Shown piece after piece: positions 22,086 to 34,168 of a stretch of 64,000 bases of DNA (position 1 is its first letter; each line of letters opens with the position of its first letter). This stretch comes from Cryptomeria japonica. Taxonomy: Eukaryota; Streptophyta; Pinopsida; Cupressales; Cupressaceae. The notes beneath the pieces are model-generated. The model did not search any database, was not told the origin of the DNA, and saw only the letters and a program-made list of their open reading frames with translations. Where the stretch lies: contig NC_081407.1 of the NCBI RefSeq assembly GCF_030272615.1, positions 439,297,213-439,361,212 on the forward strand, read 5' to 3'. Made by a program: the position numbers and the translations under genes.

Positions 22086-22176
22086 GGATGCCCAGAGTAT
22101 GCAATTGAATAAAACGTAATAAAGAAAAAAAATATACTCAATTTTTGTTGGATCAATTTTGGTGGGTTATTACATG

Positions 22177-22188
22177 TGGTATCAGAGC
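22177..22188 (+). promoter_or_regulatory. Primer binding site of the chromovirus
   Basis: TGGTATCAGAGC, two bases after the LTR end. It is complementary to the 3' end of plant initiator tRNA-Met, the usual primer of this lineage. Confidence 0.93.
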
Positions 22189-22320
22189 AAAGGTTCAAAT
22201 CTAGGCCTTGTGCTCACTTCAATTTATTCAACTAAGGGAATGTTTTACAATAATAGAAATTAAATTTTATTCTTCAGAAAGAAACTAACTACATAATTTA
22301 ACTTCCAGGTAAAACCTCGA

Positions 22321-25300
22321 ATGGCAAGAGGAAGAGGAAGAGGAAGAGGAAGAGGAAGAGGAAGAGGAAGAGGAAGAGGAAGAGGAAGAGGAAGGGGTAA
22401 TGGAAGACGTACTAGGAGTCAAAGGGAGGAAAACCATGAGGAAAGCCATGAGGAAAACCATGAAGGAAACCACGAGGAAGATCATGAAGAGGATCGACAC
22501 AACCTAGGTAATAACGGAGATGGGGTCCAAGCTATAATCGACCTTCTAACCGAACAAAGAGATAAAATCAACTTCCTGGAACAATCACTGCAGGACCTTA
22601 GGGAAAGGCAGAATGACTATGAGAATAGAAGTGGTACCGAGAATGGAAACCCTGGTAGCAATCAAGGAATTGTGATGGGTAATGGAAAGGAAAATAACAT
22701 ATTAGAACTCTCCAAGGATTTGAAGAAAATCACCCCTCCTAAGTTCGATGGGAGGCAGATTGGTGAAGGGGCTGAGAATTGGCTAAATGAAATGGAGAAA
22801 TATTTTGAGCTAAGAGATTTCAGCGAAACAACTAAGGCTTTATGGGGCTCCTATCAACTCACAGGGGAGGCGGCTAGTTGGTGGACCAACACCAAGGAAC
22901 AAAATGGGTATAACAGGGATACAATCACATGGGATCAATTTGTTCACCATTTTCGAGATAGGTGGCTTCCTCAATTGTTCTTTGATGAGAAAGTGACAGA
23001 ATTCCATAACCTACGTCAAGGGTCCCTATCCGTTCAACAATATTGGGATAAATTCGCCAAGTTGCTTAAGTATGTGCCTATGTACCAAAGGGATGAAGAA
23101 GGCCAAGCAAGGAAGTTCATTTTGGGGCTGAATACCAACATAGGGGCAGAGGTTGACATGCATGGACCCAGAAATATGAATGAAGTACTTGAAAAGTCCC
23201 TAAGGCAAGAGAGGAAGATTCAGACACTAGCAGGACGAAACTATAATGGGAATCACTCATTCAAAAGGAAGCAAGAATTCAATGGAAACACTAATTTCAA
23301 CAAGGGTCAAAGGAATAACTCTTCCGAAAGGAGACCACCGCCTAATCAATATCAGAGGAATGGAAATGATAATAACAGGGGCAACAATAATAGGGGCAAT
23401 GATAACAGGGGCAATAATAACAGGGGCAATGATAACAGAGGCAACTATAACAGGAATGACCAGCAGAACAGGATAACTTATCCACCCAGGGGAAATGAAA
23501 CAAGGAATGATCCCCCTAGAAATCAAGGTAGGAGAGGTCCTCCAGGCGGATGCTTTATGTGCGGGGAAAATCATTTTGCTAGAGACTGCCCCAGGATGCA
23601 AGGACAAATTAGAGCCAATCAACCCCAACAAGGGCCCCAACAGAGGATTCATGCAGCAGTTAGGAACCAAAGAAGAAGATACCAGAATGTTCCCGTGGAA
23701 ACTACAGGTACACTATTTGAACAACCAATATCAATTCTAATTGACACGGGATCATCTGAATGTTTCATCTCACCTGAATTAGTGAACAAATATGCATTTA
23801 AAGTTAATCAAATGGAGTCATCATGGACGGTTCAATATGGGGATAAGGCAACTAGAGAAGTAACTAAGTGCTTACCAAGGGCAAAGGTACAATTCCCTGA
23901 GTTCGAAACAAGGGTAGATCTCTATGTGGCACCCTTAGGATTATATGATGTAATTATGGGAATGAGTTGGTTAGCAGACCATCAAGCTAATGTAGATTGT
24001 TATAGCAAAATTGTTGAATGTTTGGATGATGGGGGGAAAAGGGTCAAAATCCAAGGAAAGTTTAAACCCATTAATGTAGAAACTATCTCAGCAATGCAAT
24101 TAAAGAAGGAAAGGAGAAGAGGAGGACAAATCTTTATGGTCGAATTTGATGAAGGGAAGGAGGAAAATACACCAACATTTGAAAATACCCCTTTCTTAAG
24201 AGAGTTTAGGGATGTTTTTCCAGAAGAACTACCCGGTTTACCCCCTAAGAGAAAGTTTGACTTTTCTATCGAAGTACTCCCAGGAGCTGAACCAGTATCA
24301 AAGGCACCTTACCGGATGAACACAACCGAATTACAAGAGCTCAAAATGCAATTAGAGGAACTCTTAGCTAAGGGATTAATAAGGCCAAGTGTATCACCAT
24401 GGGGAGCGCCAGTTTTATTTGTTAAGAAGAAGGATGGAACCTTAAGGCTATGCATCGACTATAGGATGTTGAACAAAGTTACCATAAAGAATAGGTATCC
24501 CTTACCTCGCATAGAGGACCTTTTTGACCAAATGAAAGGAGCGGCAGTTTTCTCCAAGATAGATCTTCGGTCAGGGTACCATCAACTCAGAATTAAGGAA
24601 GAAGACATTCCAAAGACAGCTTTCAGGACGAGATATGGACACTATGAATTCACAGTAGTTCCTTTTGGAGTAACTAATGCCCCAGCTGCATTCATGAACC
24701 TGATGAATAGTGTATTCCATGACTACTTGGATAAGTTTGTTTTGGTATTCTTGGATGACATTTTGATTTATTCTAGAAATGAAGAGGAACATTTAGCGCA
24801 CCTACAGATTGTTTTGCAAAGATTGAGAGAACATAAGTTATATGGAAAATTGTCCAAATGCGCCTTCTTTGAGGAAAAGATTCACTATCTTGGGCATATA
24901 ATATCGAAGGAAGGAATAGCAGTCGACCCAGATAAAATAAAGGCGATAGTAGAATGGCCAATCCCTAAGAATGTTTCAGAGGTAAGAAGCTTTATGGGGC
25001 TAGCAGGTTACTATAGGAGGTTTGTGGAAGGATTCTCTAAGATAGCAAATCCCATCACCTCGTTGCAACGGAAGGGCAAAAGGTTTGTATGGACCGAGCA
25101 AAGTGATAAGGCATTTCAAATCTTGAAGGGAAAACTAACTTCAGCACCCATTCTAAAGGTACCAGACCCAAATGGACACTTCACAGTTGTAACAGATGCT
25201 TCTATTGAAGGGTTAGGAGGGGTACTTGTCCAAGATGAAGGGGTAGTGGCTTATGAATCTAGGAAGCTAAAGACTCATGAAGTCAATTATGCACCCCACG

Positions 25301-27000
25301 ACTTAGAGTTGGCAGCAATTGTGCATGCCCTGCAAAAGTGGAGACATTTCTTACTAGGGAAGCCCTTTGAGCTTAAGTCGGACAACCAAGGGCTAAAATA
25401 CATCTTTACCCAACCTCACTTAAATGCCAGACAAAGAAGGTGGCTAGAGTTCTTAAGCGAATATGACTTTGAGATCGAATATATTAAGGGGAAAGAAAAT
25501 AGGGTGGCAGATGCCTTAAGTAGGAGAAGACACTTGATGACTATAGCAACCTTCAAAACCTCTTTCAAAAAGCAAGTAATGGATGAACAAGGACATGACC
25601 CATGGTATGAGCAAGTCGAATTAACTATAAGACACAACCCGACCGACCCTAAGGTTGAAGGGTACACATTTGATGAAGATGGGCTACTCAGATACAATAA
25701 CAGAATCTATGTTCCTAATTCAGGGAATTTAAGGGAAGTAGTTTTATCGGAGGCTCACAATGCCCCTTATTCAGGCCACCCAGGAGTTAACAAACTTTAT
25801 GCAGATCTAAAGAAGTTATACTTTTGGCAAGGGTTGAAGAACGATATTGTCAAGTATGTAGCCAAATGTTTGGAGTGTCAAAGAGTCAAGGCAGAACATA
25901 GGCACCCAGCTGGATTGTTACAATCGCACGATGTACCCCAACATAAGTGGCAAGTTATTAGTATGGATTTTGTACAAGGGCTACCCATGTCACCTTCTAG
26001 GCATGATGCAATAATGGTGGTAATTGACAAGCTCACTAAGGTGGCACACTTTATACCAGGAAATCTGACAGATGATGCACCCACCTTGGCTAGACGTTTC
26101 ATTAAGGAGATAGTTAGGTTGCACGGAGTACCAGAGAAAATCATATCAGACAGAGATGCAAGATTCACTTCCAGGTTTTGGACCACACTTCAATCAGCCC
26201 TAGGGACTCAACTAAATTTTAGCACCGCATACCACCCGGAAACCGACGGTCAGACAGAAAGGACAAATCAGATTATGGAAGACCTACTTCGTATGTACTG
26301 CATGGACCAACAGAGAAAATGGGAAGAGTACCTACCTTTGGTAGAGTTTGCCTACAATAATACATATCAAACATCTTTGGGAATGGCACCTTTTGAAGCT
26401 TTGTATGGTAGACCATGTCGAACACCTTTGAGTTGGGATAGTCTTGAAGATAGAGTGATTATTGGGCCAGATATGTTGAGAGAAATGGAAAGGAAAACTA
26501 AGGAAATTAGGCAAAGGTTGAAGGAAGCCTCGGATAGGCAGAAGAGTTATGCAGATAAAAACAGAACACCAAGGGAGTTTGAAGTAGGAGAGAAAGTCTT
26601 CCTAAGGGTTAGGCCACACAAGAGTTCCATAAGATTTGGGAAAAAGACTAAGCTTGCACCTCGTTATGTCGGACCCTTTGAAATATTGGGAAGAATTAAT
26701 CCAGTTGCTTATCGGTTAGCCTTGCCTCCCCAATTGAGCCGAATCCATGATGTCTTCCATGTATCTCTTCTTAAGAAATATGTACCTGATGAGAAACACA
26801 TTTTGAATTGGGATGCCTTGCAGGTCCAAGAAATGGGGGGAATAATGATAGAGCCATTCAGAATCTTGGAGAGGCGCCAGTGCCAGTTGCGCAACAGAGA
26901 GGTTGATCAGTGCAAAGTGCAATGGGACCAGTACGACGAGAAGAATGCCACCTGGGAGGATACTAAGGAGATGCAGCAGCTATTTCCCTTTTTGTTTTGA
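22321..27000 (+). CDS. gag-pol: Chromovirus Gag-Pol polyprotein, 1559 residues, intact
   Basis: One uninterrupted frame begins at the first ATG after the primer site. Residues 2-26 are an Arg-Gly dipeptide run, followed by acidic HEE-type repeats. The gag domain is at ~130-305. An Asn/Arg/Gly repeat tract is at ~345-385. The zinc knuckle C411-x2-C414-x3-H418-x4-C423 is one residue shorter than the usual CX2CX4HX4C. Retropepsin DTG is at 475-477. Reverse transcriptase is at ~650-830, with D748 and FLDD (D812, D813). RNase H has D959, E996 and D1021. Integrase has H1146-x6-H1153-x29-C1183-x2-C1186 and the catalytic D1216, D1277 and E1313 (D-x35-E spacing kept). The C-terminal chromodomain at ~1505-1559 has QW and ATWE positions and ends FPFLF. 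All key residues are present, so it is potentially functional. It would supply copying and integration, with the chromodomain guiding insertion to heterochromatin. Confidence 0.97.
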   Translation: MARGRGRGRGRGRGRGRGRGRGRGRGNGRRTRSQREENHEESHEENHEGNHEEDHEEDRHNLGNNGDGVQAIIDLLTEQRDKINFLEQSLQDLRERQNDYENRSGTENGNPGSNQGIVMGNGKENNILELSKDLKKITPPKFDGRQIGEGAENWLNEMEKYFELRDFSETTKALWGSYQLTGEAASWWTNTKEQNGYNRDTITWDQFVHHFRDRWLPQLFFDEKVTEFHNLRQGSLSVQQYWDKFAKLLKYVPMYQRDEEGQARKFILGLNTNIGAEVDMHGPRNMNEVLEKSLRQERKIQTLAGRNYNGNHSFKRKQEFNGNTNFNKGQRNNSSERRPPPNQYQRNGNDNNRGNNNRGNDNRGNNNRGNDNRGNYNRNDQQNRITYPPRGNETRNDPPRNQGRRGPPGGCFMCGENHFARDCPRMQGQIRANQPQQGPQQRIHAAVRNQRRRYQNVPVETTGTLFEQPISILIDTGSSECFISPELVNKYAFKVNQMESSWTVQYGDKATREVTKCLPRAKVQFPEFETRVDLYVAPLGLYDVIMGMSWLADHQANVDCYSKIVECLDDGGKRVKIQGKFKPINVETISAMQLKKERRRGGQIFMVEFDEGKEENTPTFENTPFLREFRDVFPEELPGLPPKRKFDFSIEVLPGAEPVSKAPYRMNTTELQELKMQLEELLAKGLIRPSVSPWGAPVLFVKKKDGTLRLCIDYRMLNKVTIKNRYPLPRIEDLFDQMKGAAVFSKIDLRSGYHQLRIKEEDIPKTAFRTRYGHYEFTVVPFGVTNAPAAFMNLMNSVFHDYLDKFVLVFLDDILIYSRNEEEHLAHLQIVLQRLREHKLYGKLSKCAFFEEKIHYLGHIISKEGIAVDPDKIKAIVEWPIPKNVSEVRSFMGLAGYYRRFVEGFSKIANPITSLQRKGKRFVWTEQSDKAFQILKGKLTSAPILKVPDPNGHFTVVTDASIEGLGGVLVQDEGVVAYESRKLKTHEVNYAPHDLELAAIVHALQKWRHFLLGKPFELKSDNQGLKYIFTQPHLNARQRRWLEFLSEYDFEIEYIKGKENRVADALSRRRHLMTIATFKTSFKKQVMDEQGHDPWYEQVELTIRHNPTDPKVEGYTFDEDGLLRYNNRIYVPNSGNLREVVLSEAHNAPYSGHPGVNKLYADLKKLYFWQGLKNDIVKYVAKCLECQRVKAEHRHPAGLLQSHDVPQHKWQVISMDFVQGLPMSPSRHDAIMVVIDKLTKVAHFIPGNLTDDAPTLARRFIKEIVRLHGVPEKIISDRDARFTSRFWTTLQSALGTQLNFSTAYHPETDGQTERTNQIMEDLLRMYCMDQQRKWEEYLPLVEFAYNNTYQTSLGMAPFEALYGRPCRTPLSWDSLEDRVIIGPDMLREMERKTKEIRQRLKEASDRQKSYADKNRTPREFEVGEKVFLRVRPHKSSIRFGKKTKLAPRYVGPFEILGRINPVAYRLALPPQLSRIHDVFHVSLLKKYVPDEKHILNWDALQVQEMGGIMIEPFRILERRQCQLRNREVDQCKVQWDQYDEKNATWEDTKEMQQLFPFLF

Positions 27001-27060
27001 ACATGAACTATAAACTCTTTTGAATACATTTAATAAGTGCATCGGGACGATGCACCGATT

Positions 27061-27073
27061 AAGGGGGGGAGGA
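27061..27073 (+). promoter_or_regulatory. Polypurine tract of the chromovirus
   Basis: AAGGGGGGGAGGA directly abuts the 3' LTR. Confidence 0.93.
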
Positions 27074-28645
27074 TGTCACAACCCTCCTTTATCACTTTTT
27101 TTGATTTAAAATACAAAACTCTATTTATATTCTTTGGATGAATTATGGAATGAATATTGTAAGGGAATAAATTAATAAACCACACACACATGGAAAATGC
27201 ATATATATTTTAAAATTGTTATTTAATTTCCCTCACCCAAATTAAGGCACATGTTGTAGGAGGAATAAGAAGCTTCTAGAGGCTTCTCCACCTCCTTGCA
27301 TGTAACTCCTCCCACTAAGCCTAATTAATTTGCATGAAGGCCAAATTGGGAGAAGAATCTCTTTTTTAAATTAAAAAAATAGGTAGTGGGAAAAGGGTAA
27401 TTTCTTTTATAAAATGGGAACAAGTTTCAAAGGAAAAGCTAGCTAATCTTGATAAGAAATTTCTGCAAGTTGAATTCTCTTTGGTAGTCCACTTCATTGG
27501 CAGCAAGGATTTTGTTGGAGGATTTTTCTTCAAATTGGAGGATCAAGGAGGACTCCACACCATCTTCAAGCATCCAGGTTCCTCCAAATTAGTTCATGCA
27601 TCTCATTTTTATGGTAGATTAGATTTGATTAGATTAATTATGAGTATGAAATTTTAATTGTATTTTGTTAAAGAATTAGTTTAGATTTTGTAGAAAATGA
27701 GAATCCTGGTTTTAATAAGGTTCATTGTTAAAATTCTTGATATGAATTTAGTTTTTAGATTTTTGTAAAGAATGAGATTTATTGTAAAATAAAATTCATT
27801 GTTTTTGTCTTAAATTTTGTAGAATGAAATTCTTTTCTTTTGAAAATAAGATACATTAGTTTCAGATTTTAGAGAATAAAATTCATTGTTTTTGTCTTAA
27901 ATTTTGTAGAATGAAATTCATTTCTTTTGAAAATAAGATACATTAGTTTCAGATTTTAGAGAATAAAATTCATTGTTTTATCTTGGATTTTGTAGAATGA
28001 AATTCATTTCTTTTGAAAATAAGATACATTAGTTTCAGATTTTAGAGAATAAAATTCATTGTTTTATCTTGGATTTTGTAGAATGAAATTCATTTCTTTT
28101 GAAAATAAGATACATTAGTTTCAGATTTTAGAGAATAAAATTCATTATTTTGTCTCAGATTTGTAGAATGAAATTCATTTTCTTTCTTGAAAATAAGACT
28201 CATTGTTCTAATTCTGATAAGAAATTAGTTTTCAAGTAAATGGAAATTAGATTATTATCTTCAGTTTATTTTGATAAAAATTAGATCTCCCTGTGTGTAT
28301 AAATAAATCTCCTCCCTCTGTGAATGAATTTTCCCTGTGTAAAAATAAAAATAAAAATGGATAACTTTCTCTGTGAATGAAATCTTTTTTTTTCTTCCTG
28401 TGTAAAGGAATGAATTCCTTTCTCTGTGAATAAGCTTTCCCTGTGTAGGAAACAGAAGAAATGAAGAAAAGAAATAAACTCCCTCTATCTGTGAATGAAT
28501 TTCCCTGTAGAAAACAAAGAAATGGAAAAAAAGGAATCCCTCTGGTTATTGTTTCATTTTGTCCCTAAGGCAAACCTGCAACAATATTAATTACCTATTT
28601 TTTTTGTTATAATACTCCTGTATAAAATGATAATGTCGATACTAT

Positions 28646-28703
<58 letters not shown>

Positions 28704-30658
28704 TAACCCAAAAAAATAAATAAAAACAAAAAAAAATTAAAAAACGAAAATAAAACTTTCGAACTTCACCCTCGCCCGTAACGCATGGCGTTTTGCTTTA
28801 ATGGTAGGCCGCATGCAGGGACGGTTACATAGTAACCGTTGCAGGGTACGGAGGGGCCCGCAGGGTCCCCTCATCCCTGCGGACCTGCGCATGCAGGGCC
28901 GCAGGGGTGATGGGACCCGTGGTCCCCACCCCGCAACCCTCTATATTATTATAAAACAATGCAAGCCCTCTTTGCCATTAAGTTAGAATTTAGTTTTTTT
29001 TTTATTATTATTTAAGTTTCGAAATTTGAAATTGTAATTTGGTTATTTTTTTTAAAAAAAAAAAGGAAACAAAGTTAATTTTTATTTAGTCTTTTTTTTC
29101 TTCTTTAGTTGATAATAATGACATTAGGAAATGATGATTTTTTTTCCTTAGTATGAATTTAAGGATATCGACTTTCAATTGAAAATGGGATTAATGTGTA
29201 GCAAGATTGTAATTAAACTATCCTAAATAAACTTTAAAATTTTTAAGACACTCGATTGAGATTAACTTACCTTATTACAAGTACTTAGATTTAATCGTTA
29301 TTTTGGATTCGTTAAGTCATCTTTCATCATAGATTAATTGCTTCCGTTAATGGTTCATAGCATGCGAATTTTTTTAGGATAATTATACCTTCCATGCAAT
29401 TACTATTATGCAAGTTCATTTGCTATGCAAATTACACTTCAAGTAGTTACTTCAATTATTTACGCTTTCATTTTGTCATTCGTAGTTAGAAAATTAAATA
29501 AAGGAAGTTGGAAAACCAAAACTAGCAGCGTTCGGTATATATGGTGCCTCTGGGTCACGCTTACGGGTAATGCCGTCGTGTTGAACTACTGCACTTAGCG
29601 CCTAATAAAGCTGCATTAACGACGTCTGTGGCATCGTCCCTATAAATCGTCGGGGAGTAATAAGGGTCATTTGGAAGTTAAAAATCCAAGGGGCGGGTAA
29701 TCCCTCTTGGATCGATAATTAATAAGATAACTTTTAATTGAATTTCACATCCGTTGAGATAAACCATAGTAAACCCCTCTTAGGGATGGTCTAGTTAAGA
29801 GCTCTCGTGAAAATGACTTTATTTATCTATTTATTCACCTCGAAGGGATATTGGTGATTTGTAATTGGGTGACGCTCATGTTAAGTATTAGGATCTAGTT
29901 ATTTTGTTAGGCCACAAGCAATAGGCCATCTTGAGCCGTCGCTTAAGTGCTACCTTCGTGGGTAGCAACCGCAGAGAAACTGTCTGGGACACTGACCCTA
30001 GAAAGGGTTGCGTACCCACAAAAATCAGTTTACATCAAACCATAGATTAGAAGATAGAACTACATACTTTACGCCTTGATCCCACGCCGAAGTGGGTATG
30101 TAGGCAGTCTTGGGACGGAGTTGTCCCTCGTACTCAGGCGTTCGTGGGTGGGGTCTAGGCTTGGTTGAGTAAGAATCCTAATCGAAAGATAAGATAATCA
30201 AACTCAATTCAATGCATACTCGGAAGGAATCCCGTATGGATTCGCTTGACTTCCCGAGGCTTTAAGCCAAATTCCGAGGCGGAATTCAAGCTTGTCTTAT
30301 TTTCTTATTACTCCTAAGGACGACGACCTCGGTGCATTCTTGTTAGAAGAATGTAGTACTTAGTGAGTGGCTCAGGACCCGAATGGTCCCGATGAGTCTA
30401 AGTCTCTGGCCAGAGCATCTCCTATCCCGTTTGGATGGATGCCTACCCTGTATGGGTAGATGCCTATCCCGTATTTGATAGATGAAATTTACGTCCCGTA
30501 TGGACAACTGCCTAACCCGTATGGTTAGAAGCTCATCCCGAATGGATGAATGCCCAGTCCTATTTGGATGGATGCCCAGAGTATGCAATTGAATAAAACG
30601 TAATAAAGAAAAAAAATATACTCAATTTTTGTTGGATCAATTTTGGTGGGTTATTACA
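27074..30658 (+). repeat. 3' LTR of the chromovirus
   Basis: It spans 3585 bases and repeats every sub-feature of the 5' LTR (86 bp array, AT run 28651-28701, GC-rich block, TATA-like box 28950-28956, hairpin array 30227-30569). The short AT run and a few substitutions are the only differences I see. Confidence 0.96.
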
Positions 30659-30663
30659 TGTTT

Positions 30664-30828
30664 CTTTGGGTGAGTGTGTGTTGATTTATATGTTTCATTT
30701 GTTGCATCATTGATACACTTAGTAATATAAATCTGGAGAAGTAATTTGAGGCAATTGATGCTAGGAAGTAAGTAAAATCTGTAGATACTAATTCATCCCC
30801 CTCTCAATATATTGTGCGCCCTTCAATC
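30664..30828 (+). repeat. Right part of the interrupted Copia LTR
   Basis: It continues 18329-18565 after the chromovirus. It ends near GCGCCCTTCA and is followed within a few bases by a degenerate Met-tRNA primer site (AGTATCAAAGTAGGG at about 30831-30845, versus TGGTATCAGAGC). Confidence 0.65.
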
Positions 30829-30880
30829 AGTATCAAAGTAGGGTTCCTTGGATAAAGCTTAAGCTTAAGGTTGATCCAAG

Positions 30881-31802
30881 ATGACACACTCAATTAATCT
30901 GGAAGGTTTGTCAACAAATTATGCTCTATTATTTGATGGATCAAATTATGTATTATGGTGTCAAATAATGGATTCATACTCGATGTCTCTTGGTTTTGAT
31001 GTTTGGGAGTCAGGGGTCAATGGATATGTGTTTGTTGATAGCCCCCCAAAGGATGCAATTGATAAGAAAGATTATGAAATTAATGCTTAGGTTAGAAATC
31101 CTATTATCAGTGGTTTAACTAACTTTGAGAATGTGAAAGTAATGCAATGCAAGACAAACAAAGATGTATGGACCAAATTATATACAATCTATGAAGGTGA
31201 GGAGAAGGTAAAAGAAGAAAGATTTTTGATCTGCAAAGCTCAGTTTGAAGGTTTAAGGATGAAAAAGGATGAAAATGTTGTTGGAATTATGCTCCAAGAT
31301 GATGAGATAGTTTATTCCATAAGAGGACTAGGTGAAGAATTAAAAGAACCAATTTTTGTAAAGAAAGTTCTCAAATCCTTGTTGCCAAGATTCTTTCCAA
31401 AGGTTGAAACTATTGAAGAAGACAATGATCTAAATAAACTAACTATGGATGAGATACATGGATCCCTAACTTCTTTTGAGATGATGCTGGATTGTGAGAA
31501 ATCCTTTGCAAAGGAGAGAACCTTTAAAACATCTAAGAAGGAAGATGAGTTAGATTTTGATGTTGAATTAGATCTGGAAGTAGTAGATTTTGTCAAAAGA
31601 CTATAAAGAGGTTTTGACAAATATAAAGGTAAATTACCCTTTAAATTTTTTACTTGTGGAGAAATAAAATATTTCATGGCTAAGAGCCCTACAAGGATTT
31701 TAATAATGAAGGAAAAAATAATGGGAAGAAGAACCTCAACAAAAATAAGAAGATTAATAATAATTGAAAAAGTTTCTTTGCAAATGAAGGCAACAATCAT
31801 TT
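30881..31802 (+). pseudogene. gag: Copia gag, N-terminal and central part
   Basis: The ATG follows the primer site by about 35 bases. An N-terminal DUF4219-like segment has LLFDGSNYVLWCQIMDSY. A TAG at 31088-31090 interrupts it, and the same frame then continues through a UBN2-type gag domain (KDVWTKLYTIYEGEEKVKEERF, KVLKSLLPRFFPKV) to a TAA at 31604. Beyond that, KYKGKLPFKFFTCGEIKYF is the remains of the zinc knuckle with Cys/His positions lost. The LARD-like element inserted at 31802. Confidence 0.85.
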
Positions 31803-33499
31803 TGTAATGCCCTACCCTAGTCGGTCTTGTAAAACCCATTTGACCTTGGTTGAATTCCTATGTAACATTCTTGAATGGTTGATTAACTGTGATGAAATGT
31901 TGTAGATTAGATAATATAAATAATTGTGCATACCTATTATTGTGCTTTTGCATCGATTCTTGTGTAAATGTAATTGTTTCCCTAATTCTTGTTATAAATC
32001 TCGAGCTAACGCCTTCATTGAATATGTATATATATGTATGCTTGCATGACTCATGGGTGCAGGAGATTGCAGGTACTATACCGCCTAGGTGCGAGGTTCA
32101 TCTCCATTGGGATTCACAGGGTTGAGTATACCTCCTTCATCCTTAGGATTTGGCTTAGGTGGTCATAAAACTCTCGTCTTGCCTTAGCCATGATCAGGTG
32201 AGCATCGTGTGTGGTCCGTAGGGTTCCTTTGTCGTTTGGGTTGCGTGTCGTGTGATTGGTGGAATTTCTTGGTTTGTGTGCCTTGCATGTGGTAAATGGA
32301 GTATGTTATCCTAAGTATTTAATTCCAATTAATGTGTGGATGTACGCATTTGTAATTGAGAAATTTAAAATAGATAGTTTTCTTTTATATGATTAATCGT
32401 TAATTTAAGAGGTCACTTTATTTATATTTGTAGCAAGCTTAAGTATGTAATTTGAATTAATGTGTTCATTTACGCATTAGCAGTTGAGAAATCAAAATAA
32501 ATAGGTTTCTTTTAGGTGATTAATCATTAATTAAAAGGATCGCTTTATTTATTTTGTAACGAATTTAATTTAATGGTTCATTTTAAATAATGAATTTAAT
32601 TAGTTTATGCATTAAAAAAAAAGAAAGAGGAAATATTTAAAGTTATTTGAAATATAATTAATTTAACCACTTTTGCATTTTGGAAAAGAAAGGGTAAATT
32701 TTATTATTTAAAGAAAATCATTTTTCATTTGTAAAGTTGGCTTAATTAATATTGAGAAATTAAAATTAAGATTAATTAAGAGAGAAGTATATTAATTAGA
32801 AAATCAAGTTAAATTAAGTTAATAGTTGAAAAGAATTATTATTTCTTTTTATTTTAAAAGGGCTTAAATTTCGAAATAAGAAATTAGGTCAAAATTGGTT
32901 CCCATTTAACCTAGGTTGAAAAATATTTTTGGGGGTTGTTGAATTTTTGGAAAGAAAAATATGGGGAGGAAGATTTGGGGATTTTTGGGCAAGGATGGAT
33001 TTCTACAGCTGCAGGTTGGGGGCTCTTCTTCAAATCTTACCAGGAATGCTAAAGAGGTAGGATTCTGGTTTTCCCTTTTGTTCTTTGCTAAATAAATAAA
33101 AAAAAAAAGGTATTTGGTGGTTCTTCATGAAATGCTAGTTTTAAAATATCCATGAATGCTCTTAAGATTTAAGTTTTTAGTTTGAGTATATTGATTTGTT
33201 TCTTGGGTCAAGATTGTTTAACAAAAAAAAATAGATAGATGAGATTTTATCCATATGTGTATTCGAGAATCATGATCTTGTTGACAAAATTTTTTCCCCA
33301 TTTTATTGTTTTAACATTCTCGAAAAAAACAAAAAACATATGACTGTGGCTGTGAATGAGATTTGGTGATTTTATTTTAGTTGGAGTTATTTTAGTTTAT
33401 ATTTTAGGTTTTGATTTTAAATAAAATCTAAGGTTTTATTTTATAAAAAAAAAGGGAAAAACGAAATTAAAAAGAAAAAAAAATATATTTATTGGGCTA

Positions 33500-33770
33500 G
33501 GGTTTGACGACGGAGGAGCCGAAGCTTGGCTCACACCGCCGCCCCCTTCCCCTCCTTCCCCGCAGGTACGCAGTGACCTACACCTGCAGCGGCCGCAGGG
33601 ACCTGTGCCTGCAAGGGGCCGCAGGGGCCTGCGCCCGCGGCGACCGCAGGGGCTTGCGCCCGCGGCGACCGCAGGGAGCTGCGCCGCGGTGGCTGCAGTG
33701 AGCGGTGCTGCGGTGGCCCTCAGGGGGGAGTTGCGGGCCTCTTTCGTGATGGGAGCTGGGCCCTATAGTG
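33500..33770 (+). promoter_or_regulatory. GC-rich module in the LARD-like LTR
   Basis: It is dense in CCGCAGG, CCGCGGCGACCGCAGG and GGGGCCGCAGGGG repeats, inside an otherwise AT-rich LTR and upstream of the TATA box at 34161. The 3' LTR copy (41455-41705) lacks one internal repeat of about 30 bases. Frames of 65-108 codons crossing it are composition artefacts. Confidence 0.6.
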
Positions 33771-34018
33771 GGTCCCCCATTTTCTTTTTTTTATTTTTAT
33801 TATTTAAAAAAAAAATAGTTTTTCTTAAAGAAAATAAAACTTTCATTATTGCATAATGTAATTTTTTTTAAAAAGAAAAGTTCATTTTATTTTTAATGTT
33901 AAATATTATTAATATATATTTTATTAACAAGGGTTAATAAATATATATTAATTAATATTAAATTTGAAATATTTGGATTATTCAATCCGTTATTAAAATA
34001 TATATATTATTAATGGGA

Positions 34019-34052
<34 letters not shown>

Positions 34053-34160
34053 TAATAACAATTAATTGAAAACCGTGCATTAATAAATTATTAATTGTTT
34101 ATATTTTTATTATCCACGGGCTAATAATTATATAATGATTAATATTTAAGTTTGGGAATC

Positions 34161-34168
34161 TATATAAA
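34161..34168 (+). promoter_or_regulatory. TATA box of the LARD-like LTR
   Basis: TATATAAA in the context AATCTATATAAACGAGG, about 390 bases after the GC-rich block. The 3' LTR has GTATAAAT at 42143-42150. Confidence 0.65.

Larger units (their letters stand above)
18566..22174 (+). repeat. 5' LTR of the chromovirus
   Basis: Internal structure in order: an array of ~86 bp units (19311-19680), CCCTGTG/CTCTGTGAATGAA repeats (19785-20010), an AT dinucleotide run (20143-20217), a GC-rich segment (20291-20455), a TATA-like TATAAAA (20466-20472), then a structured region ending in a series of small hairpins (21743-22085). Identical to 27074-30658 apart from repeat lengths and a few bases. Confidence 0.96.
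18566..30658 (+). mobile_element. Intact, very young Ty3/Gypsy chromovirus (Tekay/Del-like)
   Basis: It spans 12,093 bases with LTRs of 3609 and 3585 bases, TG...CA ends (TGTCACAACC and GTTATTACA) and an exact target duplication TGTTT (18561-18565 and 30659-30663). It has a Met-tRNA-type primer site, a polypurine tract and one uninterrupted gag-pol frame. By eye the LTRs differ by about two substitutions (near 20128 and 21838) plus length changes in the AT dinucleotide run and a T/A tract. Very long LTRs and a C-terminal chromodomain fit the Tekay/Del lineage of chromoviruses. It sits inside the LTR of an older Copia element. Confidence 0.96.

Noticed and set aside
21859-22104. 81-codon minus-strand frame in the chromovirus LTR
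   Set aside because: It is the shadow of the hairpin array. Its IRD/SIR-type repeats reflect the hairpin units, not a protein.
33504-33856. GC-rich frames in the LARD-like LTR (and at 41458-41784)
   Set aside because: High GC creates open frames. They lie in LTR regulatory sequence, differ by an indel between LTRs and have no known domain.
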